NCBI RefSeq assembly: GCF_014861365.1
Contig: NZ_RRYW01000019.1
Coordinates: forward strand, 1 to 40,953
Origin: Psychrobacter sp. FME6
GTDB lineage: Bacteria; Pseudomonadota; Gammaproteobacteria; Pseudomonadales; Moraxellaceae
DNA: 40,953 bases
Direction of reading: 5' to 3'
In this document: positions 1 through 8,560 of the stretch, piece by piece
Layout of the letters: each line of letters starts with the position of its first letter
How positions within the stretch are numbered: position 1 is the stretch's first letter
The notes under the pieces: generated by a model
The model's input: the letters and a program-made list of their open reading frames with translations, nothing else
Told to the model about the DNA's origin: nothing
The model's database searches: none
Program-made: the position numbers and the translations under genes

Positions 1-457
1 TACAAGGGCGCTCATGAATCGAGACTCTGTCGTTGATACGGCCTCGGGTCTCAGCTGTTAGTCGCTTACGGTAAGGTTTGGCTTTGCGTCTGAGACACTG
101 CCATAACGTGCCGCCTTGTCTCTTGTCCCTCCAGATATAGCGATAGATGCTCATGTGACTAATACCACCATGAACTCCGGCTATTTGTTCAGGACTCCAG
201 CTGTCTTTTAGCTTGTCTGTGACCCAATCCCATACATCAGCGATGATAGTGAAAGCATTGTTAGAGCGTCTGTCACAAGCCTTGTTATTAGCATTCTTTG
301 CTCGGTAACCGCGCAGGCCTTTATTACGCCTAAGCTCTCTTGATATGGTGCTAGGACTTCTTCCTAATGTGTCAGCTATAAATTTAATACTATGTTTTGC
401 CCCTTTAAGGGCATAAATCTGGTATCGTTCACCTAGGCTTAGATGTGTATAGTTCAT
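1..457 (-). CDS. IS30 family transposase, N-terminal part (truncated by window edge)
   Basis: Reading the minus strand from the ATG at 457 gives an open frame of about 152 codons with no stop before the window edge. It starts MNYTHLSLGERYQIYALKG and continues with a helix-turn-helix (IADTLGRSPSTISRELRRN, about residues 27-45). It is followed by the SPEQIAG and MSIYRYIW motifs typical of the IS30 DNA-binding region. IS30 transposases are DDE enzymes; the catalytic domain lies outside this window. No frameshift or stop is visible in the part present, so the gene may be intact. It diverges from metZ. Confidence 0.88.
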   Translation of the reverse strand, partial: MNYTHLSLGERYQIYALKGAKHSIKFIADTLGRSPSTISRELRRNKGLRGYRAKNANNKACDRRSNNAFTIIADVWDWVTDKLKDSWSPEQIAGVHGGISHMSIYRYIWRDKRQGGTLWQCLRRKAKPYRKRLTAETRGRINDRVSIHERPC

Positions 458-560
458 GGTTGCAATCTCACTTTGGTCGGTGGATAAAAACTTTGATGCT
501 AGCGCATCTAGGTCTTTTTTTCACCTCACATTTGGTATTGCACTTCATGTGTTAATCTAA
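1..560 (-). mobile_element. IS30-type insertion sequence, partial (5' end of element)
   Basis: A minus-strand transposase reading frame runs off the left edge of the window. Its start lies at 457, and about 100 bp of non-coding sequence separates it from the chromosomal metZ region. The element's outer end is probably near 530-560, where the TTTGGTATTGCACTTCATG segment could be the terminal inverted repeat. This cannot be confirmed because the other end is outside the window. The 560 boundary is therefore approximate. Confidence 0.6.
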
Positions 561-588
561 GACAGCATTCAATTCCCTAAATTAATTA

Positions 589-618
589 TTGGTAAAAAGA
601 AATAAAAATATTTTTAAT
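589..618 (+). promoter_or_regulatory. Candidate sigma70 promoter for metZ
   Basis: TTGGTA at 589-594 and TTTAAT at 613-618 are separated by 18 bp and lie about 30 bp before the metZ ATG at 649. This also argues against the upstream in-frame TTG at 589 as a start codon, since that TTG would itself be part of the -35 element. Confidence 0.45.
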
Positions 619-648
619 GCAGTTAAAATTAACGGTAATGGATTAGTT

Positions 649-1914
649 ATGAGTAAGTCGCAAGTGCAAGAAGATAGCAGTTTAGATCCAAACTGGCGCA
701 ACGATGCCCTAGATTTAGGGCTTGATTATGGCATGCAAACCATCGCCGTACGGGCAGGACAGCATCGTACTGATGAAGGTGAGCATTCAGAGCCTATTTT
801 TACCACCAGCTCTTATGTTTACCATTCGGCGGCTGATGCCGCAGCGCATTTTGATGGCACCAAAACGGGCAACGTCTACTCGCGTCATACCAATCCCAGT
901 GTACGCACCTTTGAGCGTCGCTTAGCTGCCCTTGAAAATGGTGCACGCGCGGTGGCGACAGCTTCGGGTATGGGTGCGATTTTGACCATGTGTTTGGCGT
1001 ATCTAAAAGCAGGCGACCATCTGCTTGCAGCCAATCAGCTATTTGGCTCATCTATCGGTCTGTTTAACAATTACATGGCCAAATTTGACGTTGAGGTCAG
1101 TTATGTTGATTGCTTCGATAATGAGGCATGGGCAAATGCAGTTCAGCCCAATACCAAAGTGATTTATTGCGAAAGCCCCAGCAATCCGTTGGCGCAGATT
1201 TGTGACATCGGTTATCTAAGCGAGCTGTGTAAAGCCAATGACATACTACTGGTAGTCGATAATTGCTTTGCTACGCCAGCCTTGCAGCGTCCGCTTGATT
1301 TGGGTGCAGATGTAGTGATTCACTCTGCGACCAAGTATTTAGACGGGCAAGGGCGAGTATTAGGCGGTGCGTTGGTCGGCAGTGACAAGCTGATGCAAGA
1401 GGCATTTACCGTTGTCCGCTCAGGTGGCATCAGTATGAGCCCCTTTAATGCTTGGGTCTTCACCAAGGGGCTAGAAACGCTCAAGTTACGTATGCAAGCG
1501 CATTGTCAAAATGCCAATCAAGTGGCGGAGTTTTTGGTCAATCATCCCAAGGTCAGTACGGTGCATTTCTCAGGGTTGAGCGACCATCCTTCTCATAATC
1601 TTGCTACCCGCCAGCATCATATGAAAGGGGGTTATGGTGCTATCATGGGTTTTGAAGTGAAATCGTCTGCCAGTCTTGATTCAAAAGCCGCTGCTTGGCA
1701 TGTGATTGATTCGACGCAAATGGTTTCTATCACCAATAATTTGGGTGATGCCAAAACCACGGTTACTCATCCTGCGACCACCACTCACTTTCGCCTGACG
1801 CCTGAAGCGCGAGCTGAGGCAGGCGTTAAAGATGGGCTTATCCGTCTATCGGTCGGTTTGGAAGATGTAGAGGATATCATTAAAGATTTGGCGCGCGGTT
1901 TAGACAGTTTGTAA
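649..1914 (+). CDS. metZ: O-succinylhomoserine sulfhydrylase (Cys/Met metabolism PLP enzyme)
   Basis: This cytoplasmic PLP enzyme is predicted to condense O-succinylhomoserine with sulfide to give homocysteine, the direct sulfhydrylation route of methionine synthesis. The start chosen is the ATG at 649 (421 aa); an in-frame TTG at 589 would add 20 residues rich in K and N that are foreign to the family. The protein has the family features: SRHTNPSVRTFERRLAALE, the ASGMGAI segment and the PLP lysine in SATKYLDGQGR (Lys229). The C-terminal TRLSVG-type motif reads IRLSVGLEDVEDII. The MetZ subgroup is preferred over cystathionine gamma-synthase/beta-lyase because of the DGQGRVLGGA sequence after the lysine. 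The gene lies directly beside an IS30 end and 81 bp before ybaB. Confidence 0.88.
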   Translation: MSKSQVQEDSSLDPNWRNDALDLGLDYGMQTIAVRAGQHRTDEGEHSEPIFTTSSYVYHSAADAAAHFDGTKTGNVYSRHTNPSVRTFERRLAALENGARAVATASGMGAILTMCLAYLKAGDHLLAANQLFGSSIGLFNNYMAKFDVEVSYVDCFDNEAWANAVQPNTKVIYCESPSNPLAQICDIGYLSELCKANDILLVVDNCFATPALQRPLDLGADVVIHSATKYLDGQGRVLGGALVGSDKLMQEAFTVVRSGGISMSPFNAWVFTKGLETLKLRMQAHCQNANQVAEFLVNHPKVSTVHFSGLSDHPSHNLATRQHHMKGGYGAIMGFEVKSSASLDSKAAAWHVIDSTQMVSITNNLGDAKTTVTHPATTTHFRLTPEARAEAGVKDGLIRLSVGLEDVEDIIKDLARGLDSL

Positions 1915-1995
1915 AGATAACGGTATAATCACTACCAACGCATACATTTTACGTTGTCAAACACCACTTACCATTATAAAGACAAAGAGGCAGTT

Positions 1996-2325
1996 ATGAA
2001 TATTCAAGCATTAATGCAACAAGCCCAAACGATGCAAAAGAAAGTCGAAACAAACGTCGAAAATGCCAAAAAAGAGCTGGGCAATAAAGAAGTGCAAGCC
2101 GAAGCGGGCAGTGGTCTGGTCAAAGTGACTATGACAGGTCGCCATGTGGTCAAGCGTTTGACTATCGATCCAAGCTTATTGGAAGATGAGCCTGACATGA
2201 TCGAAGATTTAATCGCAGCCGCTATCAATGATGCTGTGCGCCAGGCAGACGAGCTTTATGAAGAAACGATGGCTGGTGCTACCTCGGGTATGGGTCTGCC
2301 ACCAGGTATGCAAGGTATGTTCTAA
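1996..2325 (+). CDS. ybaB: YbaB/EbfC family nucleoid-associated protein
   Basis: This small dimeric DNA-binding protein has 109 aa from the ATG at 1996, the same length as E. coli YbaB. The start is set by AAAGAGG at 1984-1990, five bases before the ATG; the longer frame from a TTG at 1954 lacks a ribosome site. The N-terminal half is a helical [18 protein letters not shown] segment. It is followed by the conserved [21 protein letters not shown] strand region and a C-terminal [10 protein letters not shown] tail. YbaB and RecR are neighbours in many bacteria, usually behind dnaX. Here dnaX is absent and metZ takes its place. Confidence 0.9.
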   Translation: MNIQALMQQAQTMQKKVETNVENAKKELGNKEVQAEAGSGLVKVTMTGRHVVKRLTIDPSLLEDEPDMIEDLIAAAINDAVRQADELYEETMAGATSGMGLPPGMQGMF

Positions 2326-2474
2326 TATCTGCCATAATATCTGTCCCAAAAATAAGTTAACGCTTAGCTATTCAGACTGGTCAGACTCGTTAGACCTACG
2401 AAGATAAAACTAGCACTCGTCTTTCTCGTTATCTTGAACTTTTGGCATTGATATACAGCTGGTTTTATATTTAG

Positions 2475-2502
2475 TTGACTGTATGTTATCTGACTGTAAG
2501 AT
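2475..2502 (+). promoter_or_regulatory. Candidate sigma70 promoter for recR
   Basis: TTGACT at 2475-2480 and TAAGAT at 2497-2502 are separated by 16 bp. Transcription would begin near 2509, which is the first base of the hairpin at 2510-2541. recR could therefore have its own promoter inside the ybaB-recR gap. Confidence 0.5.
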
Positions 2503-2509
2503 CTAATGA

Positions 2510-2545
2510 ATGGGGTTGTTATCAACACGATACGACCCCATTTTT
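2510..2545 (+). terminator. Hairpin plus T-run between ybaB and recR
   Basis: ATGGGGT (2510-2516) pairs with ACCCCAT (2535-2541), and five T residues follow at 2541-2545. The form is that of an intrinsic terminator for ybaB. It also sits at the 5' end of the transcript expected from the promoter at 2475-2502, so it could act as a 5' leader structure for recR. Confidence 0.5.
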
Positions 2546-2588
2546 ATAGCTACTGTTTTTTAAATTAAGTTAAATAAAGGAAGACACT

Positions 2589-3182
2589 TTGCTGACAGCC
2601 AAATTTGATCAGCTGGTCAAACAGCTGCGTATTTTGCCGGGTGTGGGACAAAAGAGCGCCCAACGGATGGCGCTTCATCTGCTAAGTAAAAAGCGCCCTC
2701 AGGGCATGGCGCTCGCGCAAGCGCTTGATGAAGCGATGCGTGATATCGTTGAATGCCAGCGTTGCCATAGCTTTAGCGATGACGCTGTCTGCCCGCTGTG
2801 TCAAGATCCAAGGCGTGATGATAGGTTATTATGCGTGGTTGAAACCGCAGCAGACGTCATGGCTATTGAACAAACTGCGGGTTACCGTGGACGCTATTTT
2901 GTCTTAGGTGGCCATTTATCACCGATTGATGGGATTAGTGCCGACGACTTAAATATCGATCAGCTGGTTTGGCGAGTGAAGCAAGAGCCCGTTGAAGAGT
3001 TGATACTGGCAACGGGTACCACCGTCGAAGGGCAAACTACCGCACACTTTATCAGTGAAGCGGTCAATCGTCATGTCAATAAAGTGACGCGCTTAGCACA
3101 AGGTGTGCCGATGGGTGGTGAGCTTGAATACCTCGATAGTATGACCCTTGGGCAAGCCATGCAAAACCGCTCCTTTTTATAG
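2589..3182 (+). CDS. recR: Recombination mediator protein RecR
   Basis: RecR works with RecF and RecO to load RecA onto gapped DNA. The start is a TTG at 2589, seven bases after AAAGGA (2576-2581); no ATG fits the N-terminus. The 197-aa product (E. coli: 201) shows the helix-hairpin-helix [11 protein letters not shown] (16-26). It also has a four-cysteine zinc motif (Cys56, 59, 68, 71) and a Toprim domain beginning [15 protein letters not shown]. The [12 protein letters not shown] segment near the C-terminus is typical of RecR. It follows ybaB on the same strand but is probably transcribed separately. Confidence 0.95.
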   Translation: MLTAKFDQLVKQLRILPGVGQKSAQRMALHLLSKKRPQGMALAQALDEAMRDIVECQRCHSFSDDAVCPLCQDPRRDDRLLCVVETAADVMAIEQTAGYRGRYFVLGGHLSPIDGISADDLNIDQLVWRVKQEPVEELILATGTTVEGQTTAHFISEAVNRHVNKVTRLAQGVPMGGELEYLDSMTLGQAMQNRSFL

Positions 3183-3341
3183 CTTTGTTATAACTTGCTT
3201 ATAAAAGCCAAGTCTTGCCCATTTTTTTATGGGATTGTTATAATTGTTTTAGTAGTGTTTTATCATTATTATTTTCGTCTCTCATTTTATTAAGACGCGG
3301 TTTAGCGTTTTATTTTCTCTTATTTATGCAGGTATCTGCCC

Positions 3342-4658
3342 GTGTCAAACATTGCTTCAAATGCTTCCACCGATTCAATTCCTCAAAATAGTCCTGCGGT
3401 TGCTGATGATGCATCAACGCACTCAGTCAATCATGCTATGGCATCAGTGGCGTTGCCGGCAGAACCAGATATCGATACACTACTAGATAGCGCCGATGAG
3501 GTTGCTGTCACTTGGGTGCGTGAGCAAAGTAGTTTGGATGAAGTGATTGCGGCATTAGCCACTTGCGGGCGTGTGGCATTAGATACCGAGTTTATCAAGC
3601 GCGATACTTATTATCCACGTTTGGCGCTGGTGCAGCTGAATACTGGCGATCATGTGTATCTATTAGATGCACCGCAGTTGCAACTGGCTGAACTATGGCA
3701 AGCACTCAGTGAAGTGGATGTGGCCATTTGGCATGCATGCGGCGAAGATTTGGGTATTTTTTACCTGTTGTCCGGTTGTCCGCCATTGACCAATATTTTT
3801 GATACCCAAATCGCTCTGTCTTATTTGACAGGGCAGTTGCAAATGGGCTATCAGCAAGCGCTTGATGACCAATTGGACATGCATATCGATAAAGAACAAA
3901 GCCAGTCAGATTGGCTAAAGCGTCCGCTTTCAGACGAACAAGAACAGTACGCGATAGACGATGTGCGTTTTTTGCCAGCACTCTATTTAAGTCTTGAGTA
4001 CGAGCTAAAAAAGCAAGGTTTGTACGACTATGTATGGGCAGACTGCCAGCTTTATGCCAGTGATTTATATGATGCTCAGCATGTTGAAGACGACGCAATG
4101 TATCTTACGATGGCAGATTATCGTTATACTTCTGAGCAAATGGCAATACTACAAGCGGTGGCGACATGGCGAGAGGCGCTGGCACGTGCCACTAATCAGC
4201 CACGTACTTTTGTGATTAAAAAACAAGCGGTACGCGAAATCATCACTGAAAAACCAAATAACATGCGTGAGCTGGCACATAAAACCACGATGCACCGTAG
4301 TATGTTGCGACTGTATGGTGAAGAATTGCTCAAGGTCATAAAAGATGCCAAAAACCTTCACCCTGCTGAACATCCAGCTTGTTTATTACCACCGTATCGT
4401 TCGAAAAACAAAATCCTATCAAAAGCCGTGCAACAAGCGATCGATGAGCAAGCAGAAGTTATTGGCGTACCTGCCAACGTATTGATGCGTAAAAAATGGC
4501 TGGGGCAGCTTTATGAAATTATTGCATTTGATAAAGACTTAAGCGAGCTGCCAGAGGGCTTAAAAGGCTGGCGCAACGACTGGGTTATGCATACCTTGAT
4601 TCCTGTTATCACAGCCCATAAAATCGAGCTACAACAAGGTATGGGGATTAACGTTTAA
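3342..4658 (+). CDS. rnd: Ribonuclease D
   Basis: This is a predicted 3'-5' exoribonuclease of the DEDD group, involved in tRNA 3' maturation. The start used is GTG at 3342 (438 aa). The first 45 residues are a Ser/Ala/Asp-rich tail without family similarity, so a start at Met31 (MASVALPAEPD) cannot be excluded. Exo I is LDTEF (Asp81, Glu83), exo II is in HACGEDLGIF, and exo III is YAIDDVRFLPALY. An HRDC domain follows (EQMAILQAVATWREALARA), then a second helical region. E. coli RNase D is 375 aa; the extra length is mostly N-terminal. No clear terminator follows; it converges on the hydrolase gene at 4698. Confidence 0.92.
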   Translation: MSNIASNASTDSIPQNSPAVADDASTHSVNHAMASVALPAEPDIDTLLDSADEVAVTWVREQSSLDEVIAALATCGRVALDTEFIKRDTYYPRLALVQLNTGDHVYLLDAPQLQLAELWQALSEVDVAIWHACGEDLGIFYLLSGCPPLTNIFDTQIALSYLTGQLQMGYQQALDDQLDMHIDKEQSQSDWLKRPLSDEQEQYAIDDVRFLPALYLSLEYELKKQGLYDYVWADCQLYASDLYDAQHVEDDAMYLTMADYRYTSEQMAILQAVATWREALARATNQPRTFVIKKQAVREIITEKPNNMRELAHKTTMHRSMLRLYGEELLKVIKDAKNLHPAEHPACLLPPYRSKNKILSKAVQQAIDEQAEVIGVPANVLMRKKWLGQLYEIIAFDKDLSELPEGLKGWRNDWVMHTLIPVITAHKIELQQGMGINV

Positions 4659-4664
4659 AATAAT

Positions 4665-4698
4665 ATATAGTGAGTTTTCAATAGAAATCTGACTATAT
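4665..4698. repeat. Short AT-rich inverted repeat between convergent genes
   Basis: ATATAGT (4665-4671) pairs with ACTATAT (4692-4698). It lies between the 3' ends of rnd and the hydrolase and touches the hydrolase stop codon. The ATATAGT ends resemble the ends of the MITE-like repeats described at 12407, 13459 and 37038, but the internal sequence is unrelated. It may be a weak terminator or a remnant; no T-run follows. Confidence 0.3.
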
Positions 4699-5372
4699 TA
4701 ACGTCGAAACTGTCCATGTTGTAAAAAGTGAGCCGTTTGCTTGGCCACTGTTTTATCGACCAGCATCCCAGTATGCGAGACTGGTAAAATAATGTGATCA
4801 GTGGCTGCCTTTATTTTAGTTTCTTCTACATATACCGTGCCATCGTGTAGCAGGTGTTCTGCTGATGGTATGTTATCTGCCTTACGTAGTTTGCGGTTAT
4901 GATACTGTAAAAAAAATTGCCCTAAACCCTTGGGGTGATTCCCCGCAATCACGCCCAGAGTAATATGCTCAGGTAATGGTGCTACCGTACCATCTAGTGC
5001 ATCGACGTAGGAGCGGCCCACAACAGCTGGGGTCAAGCGCCAAATATAATCAGCACAGACACTGCCTATATGCGGCGTTCCGAGTGTCACGCAGCGTCCA
5101 ATCTGCCATTTCGGATATTCAGTGATAAAATCACGAATAATTAACCCACCCAAACTATGACCGACCAAATCTATCGGCTGGTCTGGATGGTGGTTTTCTT
5201 CTAGCCAGCTATTTAGATGTGCGCTATTGGTCTTGATGCCATCACGCATACTGCGATAGCCAAATTGATGGGTATCAAACCCTGCTGCTTGCAAGCATTT
5301 GGCCAGCGGACGCATAATCCAAGCCGTTTGATGCAGACCATGAATCAGAATAACGTGGTTTTTTTGTTGCAT
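4698..5372 (-). CDS. Alpha/beta hydrolase, lipase-like (PGAP1/LipA-type fold)
   Basis: A 224-aa predicted serine hydrolase, probably an esterase or lipase. The start is ATG at 5372, preceded by GGAA; a TTG four codons upstream has no ribosome site. HVILIHGLHQTAW (6-18) carries the oxyanion-hole HG motif. LVGHSLGGL holds the nucleophile Ser73. Candidate acid and base are the Asp in HDGTVYVEE and the His in LPVSHTGML. There is no signal peptide or membrane segment, so it is probably cytoplasmic. Substrate is unknown. The gene is downstream of gcvP but separated from it by a strong terminator, so it is probably a separate unit. Confidence 0.8.
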   Translation of the reverse strand: MQQKNHVILIHGLHQTAWIMRPLAKCLQAAGFDTHQFGYRSMRDGIKTNSAHLNSWLEENHHPDQPIDLVGHSLGGLIIRDFITEYPKWQIGRCVTLGTPHIGSVCADYIWRLTPAVVGRSYVDALDGTVAPLPEHITLGVIAGNHPKGLGQFFLQYHNRKLRKADNIPSAEHLLHDGTVYVEETKIKAATDHIILPVSHTGMLVDKTVAKQTAHFLQHGQFRR

Positions 5373-5532
5373 GTTTGGTTCCAAGGCAGTGATTGAATAG
5401 ATGTTATTTTAGTAAATTAAGTGGATATATATCTGTACTACTATAGTAGGTTGTTCTTAATGATTTAAATAGCAGTGACTTAAGTATTAAGAGTGTTACC
5501 TGTTGAGATGCTGCTGAAAAGACAGCCAAAAT

Positions 5533-5567
5533 AAAAACCTCCAAATCAGCTGATTTGGAGGTTTTTT
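5533..5567 (-). terminator. Strong intrinsic terminator for gcvP (bidirectional form)
   Basis: A perfect 34-bp palindrome at 5533-5566 is centred on CAGCTG. Its arms read AAAAACCTCCAAATCAG and the complement, with A-runs and T-runs on the outer edges. It lies 36 bp past the gcvP stop on the minus strand, so it most likely closes the glycine cleavage operon. Confidence 0.9.
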
Positions 5568-5602
5568 ATATCATGATAATGAATGTTTATCGACAATGAT
5601 GA

Positions 5603-8500
5603 TTACATATAGTTTTCGATACTTGGGCAAGAACACATGAGGTTTTTATCACCATAAGCGTCATCGACACGTGCCACACTTGGCCAGAACTTATTGTTAC
5701 GGATGTAAGGCAGTGGGAACGCCGCTGTCTCACGGCTGTATGGATACGTCCATTCACCATCAGTAATCATCGCCGCGGTATGCGGGGCATTGACCAATGG
5801 GTTGTTTTCTGGCGTCCAGTTATCTTCGCCAGCTTTGGCTTTTAAGGCCTCTGCTTTGATAGATTTTAGCGCACTGATAAAGCGGTCTAGCTCTTCTTTA
5901 GATTCAGACTCGGTCGGCTCAATCATCAAGGTGCCCGCAACTGGGAAGCTCATAGTAGGTGAGTGGAAGCCATAATCCATCAAGCGCTTGGCGATATCAC
6001 TTTCTGTGACGCCTGTTTCTTCTTTTAATGGACGAATATCGATGATGCATTCGTGGGCCACGCGGCCGTTTTTGCCAGCATATAACACCGGGTAGTGGTC
6101 TTTTAATTCCGCAGCAACATAGTTGGCATTTAATAGTGCCAATTCAGTGGCTTTTAATAAACCATCACGTCCCATCATGGCAATATACATCCATGAGATT
6201 GGCAAAATACTTGCTGAGCCATAAGGGGCTGCCGATACCGCTGAGCAGTCTTTTTGCGCATTGTGTACAGGGCTTAAAGTATGGTTGGCCATATATGGTG
6301 CTAAATGTGCCTTCATACCGATAGGACCCATGCCTGGACCGCCGCCGCCGTGTGGAATACAGAAAGTTTTGTGCAAGTTCATGTGTAGTACGTCTGCGCC
6401 AACGTCTGCAGGCTGCATCATGCCGACCTGAGCGTTCATATTGGCGCCATCCATATAGACTTGGGCACCATGTTTATGAATAAGGTCACAAATATCACGG
6501 ATACCTTCTTCAAAAACACCATGCGTCGATGGATAAGTAATCATCAATGCGCCCAGCTTCGCGCTATGCTCTTCACATTTCGCCGTTAAGTCATCGATAT
6601 CTACGTTACCATTGTCATCGGTTTTGACCACGACTACTTTCATACCCATCATAATGGCCGTAGCAGGGTTGGTGCCGTGCGCTGACATTGGAATCAAGCA
6701 AACGTCACGATCGGTCTCGCCCAGTGATTCGTGATAACGACGGATAGCAAGTAGACCTGCATACTCACCTGAGGCGCCAGAGTTTGGCTGCATAGACACA
6801 TCATCAAAACCTGTGATGGCTTTGAGTTGGTCTTGTAGGCTATCAATCATCGCCACATAACCAGTTACTTGATCGCGCGGTGCAAACGGATGCACATTGG
6901 CAAATTCAGGCCATGTAATCGGTAACATCTCACTGGTGGCATTCAATTTCATGGTACAGCTACCGAGTGAAATCATGCTACGGTTCATCGCCAAATCTTT
7001 GTCTTCGAGCGATTTTAAATAACGTAGCATTTCGTGTTCGGTGTGATGCGAGTTGAATACTGGATGCGTTAAGATATCGTCAGTACGCAAGTGAGTGCTA
7101 TCAAGAGAGACGCGCGCGTCTTTTGGTAGGTCGTGCGACTTACTAACGAATAGCTGGGTTAGTACTTTAAAGTCCTGTTCGTCACTGGTCTCACTAAAAG
7201 AAACGGCAAGTTTGCTGTCGCCAAGACGCCATAAGTTGTAGCCAACATTGTCTGCATTTTCAAAAATTTGAGTGGCCAGTTTTTCTGAACCGCAATCAAC
7301 CACGACGGTATCAAAGAATTGATCATGTGCCACGTTCAAATTGCTATCGTTAGCGCCTTTAATGACATCAGCAAAGGCAGTAGCAAACGCATGGATACGC
7401 GTGGCAATACGCTTAACACCATTTGGACCATGGTAGACGGCATACATACCCGCTAAGTTGGCCAGCAATACTTGTGAGGTACAGATGTTTGAGTTGGCTT
7501 TTTCGCGGCGGATATGTTGCTCACGGGTTTGTAGTGCCATACGTAGAGCAGTATTGCCTTGCGCGTCTTTTGAGACACCGATGATACGACCAGGCGCTGA
7601 GCGTTTGGCTTTATCTGAAAAAGCGAAGTAGGCGGCATGTGGACCACCAAAGCCCATTGGGATACCAAAACGCTGCGTGCTACCCAAAGCCACGTCTGCA
7701 CCCATATCTGCTGGTGATTTTAGCAGTACCAAGCTCATGATGTCACTGACGACGCTCACATAGGTTTTATTTTCCTTCACAGCCGCGATGACGTCTGTTA
7801 AGTCTTTAACATCGCCTTCGACACCGACGTATTGGAATAATGCCCCAAAATAATCGCCAGACTTGGCCGTTTCAAAATCACCAACCACCACTTCCCAACC
7901 AAAGTACTTGGCGCGGGTATTGATAACATCAAGTGTTTGTGGATAGATGCGATCATCGACGAAAAATTTTGTTGATTTGCTTTTGCTCACGCGCTTAGAC
8001 ATTGACATCGCTTCAGCGGCAGCGGTTGCTTCATCAAGCAATGAAGCACCAGCCATCTCAAGACCCGTCAAATCAATACAAACTTGTTGGAAGTTAAGTA
8101 GCGCTTCTAGACGACCTTGGGCAATTTCTGCTTGATAAGGGGTGTAAGCAGTATACCAGCCTGGATTTTCAAGGACGTTGCGCTGAATAACAGCAGGCAT
8201 GCGTACAGGTGAGTAACCTTGGCCGATATAGCTTTTATTAACGGTGATGTCATCAGCCATCACGCGCAATCTGGCGAGCGCAGCGTGTTCACTCATCGCG
8301 GCTGGCAAGTCCAATTCTTTGTGCAGGCGTACAGGTTCAGGCACCGTATCATTGATAAAGCTTGCCATATCTTTATAACCAACCGCACTGAGTAGATCCG
8401 CTTGCTTGGTTTCATTAGAGCCTAAATGACGATAGACAAATTCGGCTTCGTTGAATAAGCCTTGAAAGGTATCAAACGTCGGGTTTTGAGAGATAGTCAT
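5603..8500 (-). CDS. gcvP: Glycine dehydrogenase (decarboxylating), P protein
   Basis: The PLP-dependent P protein of the glycine cleavage system decarboxylates glycine and passes the aminomethyl group to lipoylated GcvH. The ATG at 8500 gives 965 aa (E. coli: 957), the fused single-chain form. The N-terminal half starts FVYRHLGSNETKQADLL. The C-terminal half has SLGSCTMKLNATSEM, the MSAHGTNPATA motif and the PLP lysine in HMNLHKTFCIPHGGGGPG (Lys711). It is the last gene of the operon gcvT-gcvH-nitroreductase-gcvP, 60 bp after the nitroreductase. The whole operon is likely under the glycine riboswitch at 11397-11696. It is followed by the terminator at 5533-5567. Confidence 0.97.
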   Translation of the reverse strand: MTISQNPTFDTFQGLFNEAEFVYRHLGSNETKQADLLSAVGYKDMASFINDTVPEPVRLHKELDLPAAMSEHAALARLRVMADDITVNKSYIGQGYSPVRMPAVIQRNVLENPGWYTAYTPYQAEIAQGRLEALLNFQQVCIDLTGLEMAGASLLDEATAAAEAMSMSKRVSKSKSTKFFVDDRIYPQTLDVINTRAKYFGWEVVVGDFETAKSGDYFGALFQYVGVEGDVKDLTDVIAAVKENKTYVSVVSDIMSLVLLKSPADMGADVALGSTQRFGIPMGFGGPHAAYFAFSDKAKRSAPGRIIGVSKDAQGNTALRMALQTREQHIRREKANSNICTSQVLLANLAGMYAVYHGPNGVKRIATRIHAFATAFADVIKGANDSNLNVAHDQFFDTVVVDCGSEKLATQIFENADNVGYNLWRLGDSKLAVSFSETSDEQDFKVLTQLFVSKSHDLPKDARVSLDSTHLRTDDILTHPVFNSHHTEHEMLRYLKSLEDKDLAMNRSMISLGSCTMKLNATSEMLPITWPEFANVHPFAPRDQVTGYVAMIDSLQDQLKAITGFDDVSMQPNSGASGEYAGLLAIRRYHESLGETDRDVCLIPMSAHGTNPATAIMMGMKVVVVKTDDNGNVDIDDLTAKCEEHSAKLGALMITYPSTHGVFEEGIRDICDLIHKHGAQVYMDGANMNAQVGMMQPADVGADVLHMNLHKTFCIPHGGGGPGMGPIGMKAHLAPYMANHTLSPVHNAQKDCSAVSAAPYGSASILPISWMYIAMMGRDGLLKATELALLNANYVAAELKDHYPVLYAGKNGRVAHECIIDIRPLKEETGVTESDIAKRLMDYGFHSPTMSFPVAGTLMIEPTESESKEELDRFISALKSIKAEALKAKAGEDNWTPENNPLVNAPHTAAMITDGEWTYPYSRETAAFPLPYIRNNKFWPSVARVDDAYGDKNLMCSCPSIENYM

Positions 8501-8560
8501 GACAATCCTTGGAAAAGAGTGAAAAGGAGCGTTCTATAATAAAAGTAGTGGTTCAACTAA

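Noticed and set aside
589..648. TTG at 589 as the start of metZ
   Set aside because: The extension is unlike the family, and the TTG overlaps a promoter-like -35; ATG 649 gives a normal length.
3215..3235. CCCAT-T7-ATGGG after recR as a terminator
   Set aside because: The T-run is in the loop, not after the stem, and the stem has only five pairs.
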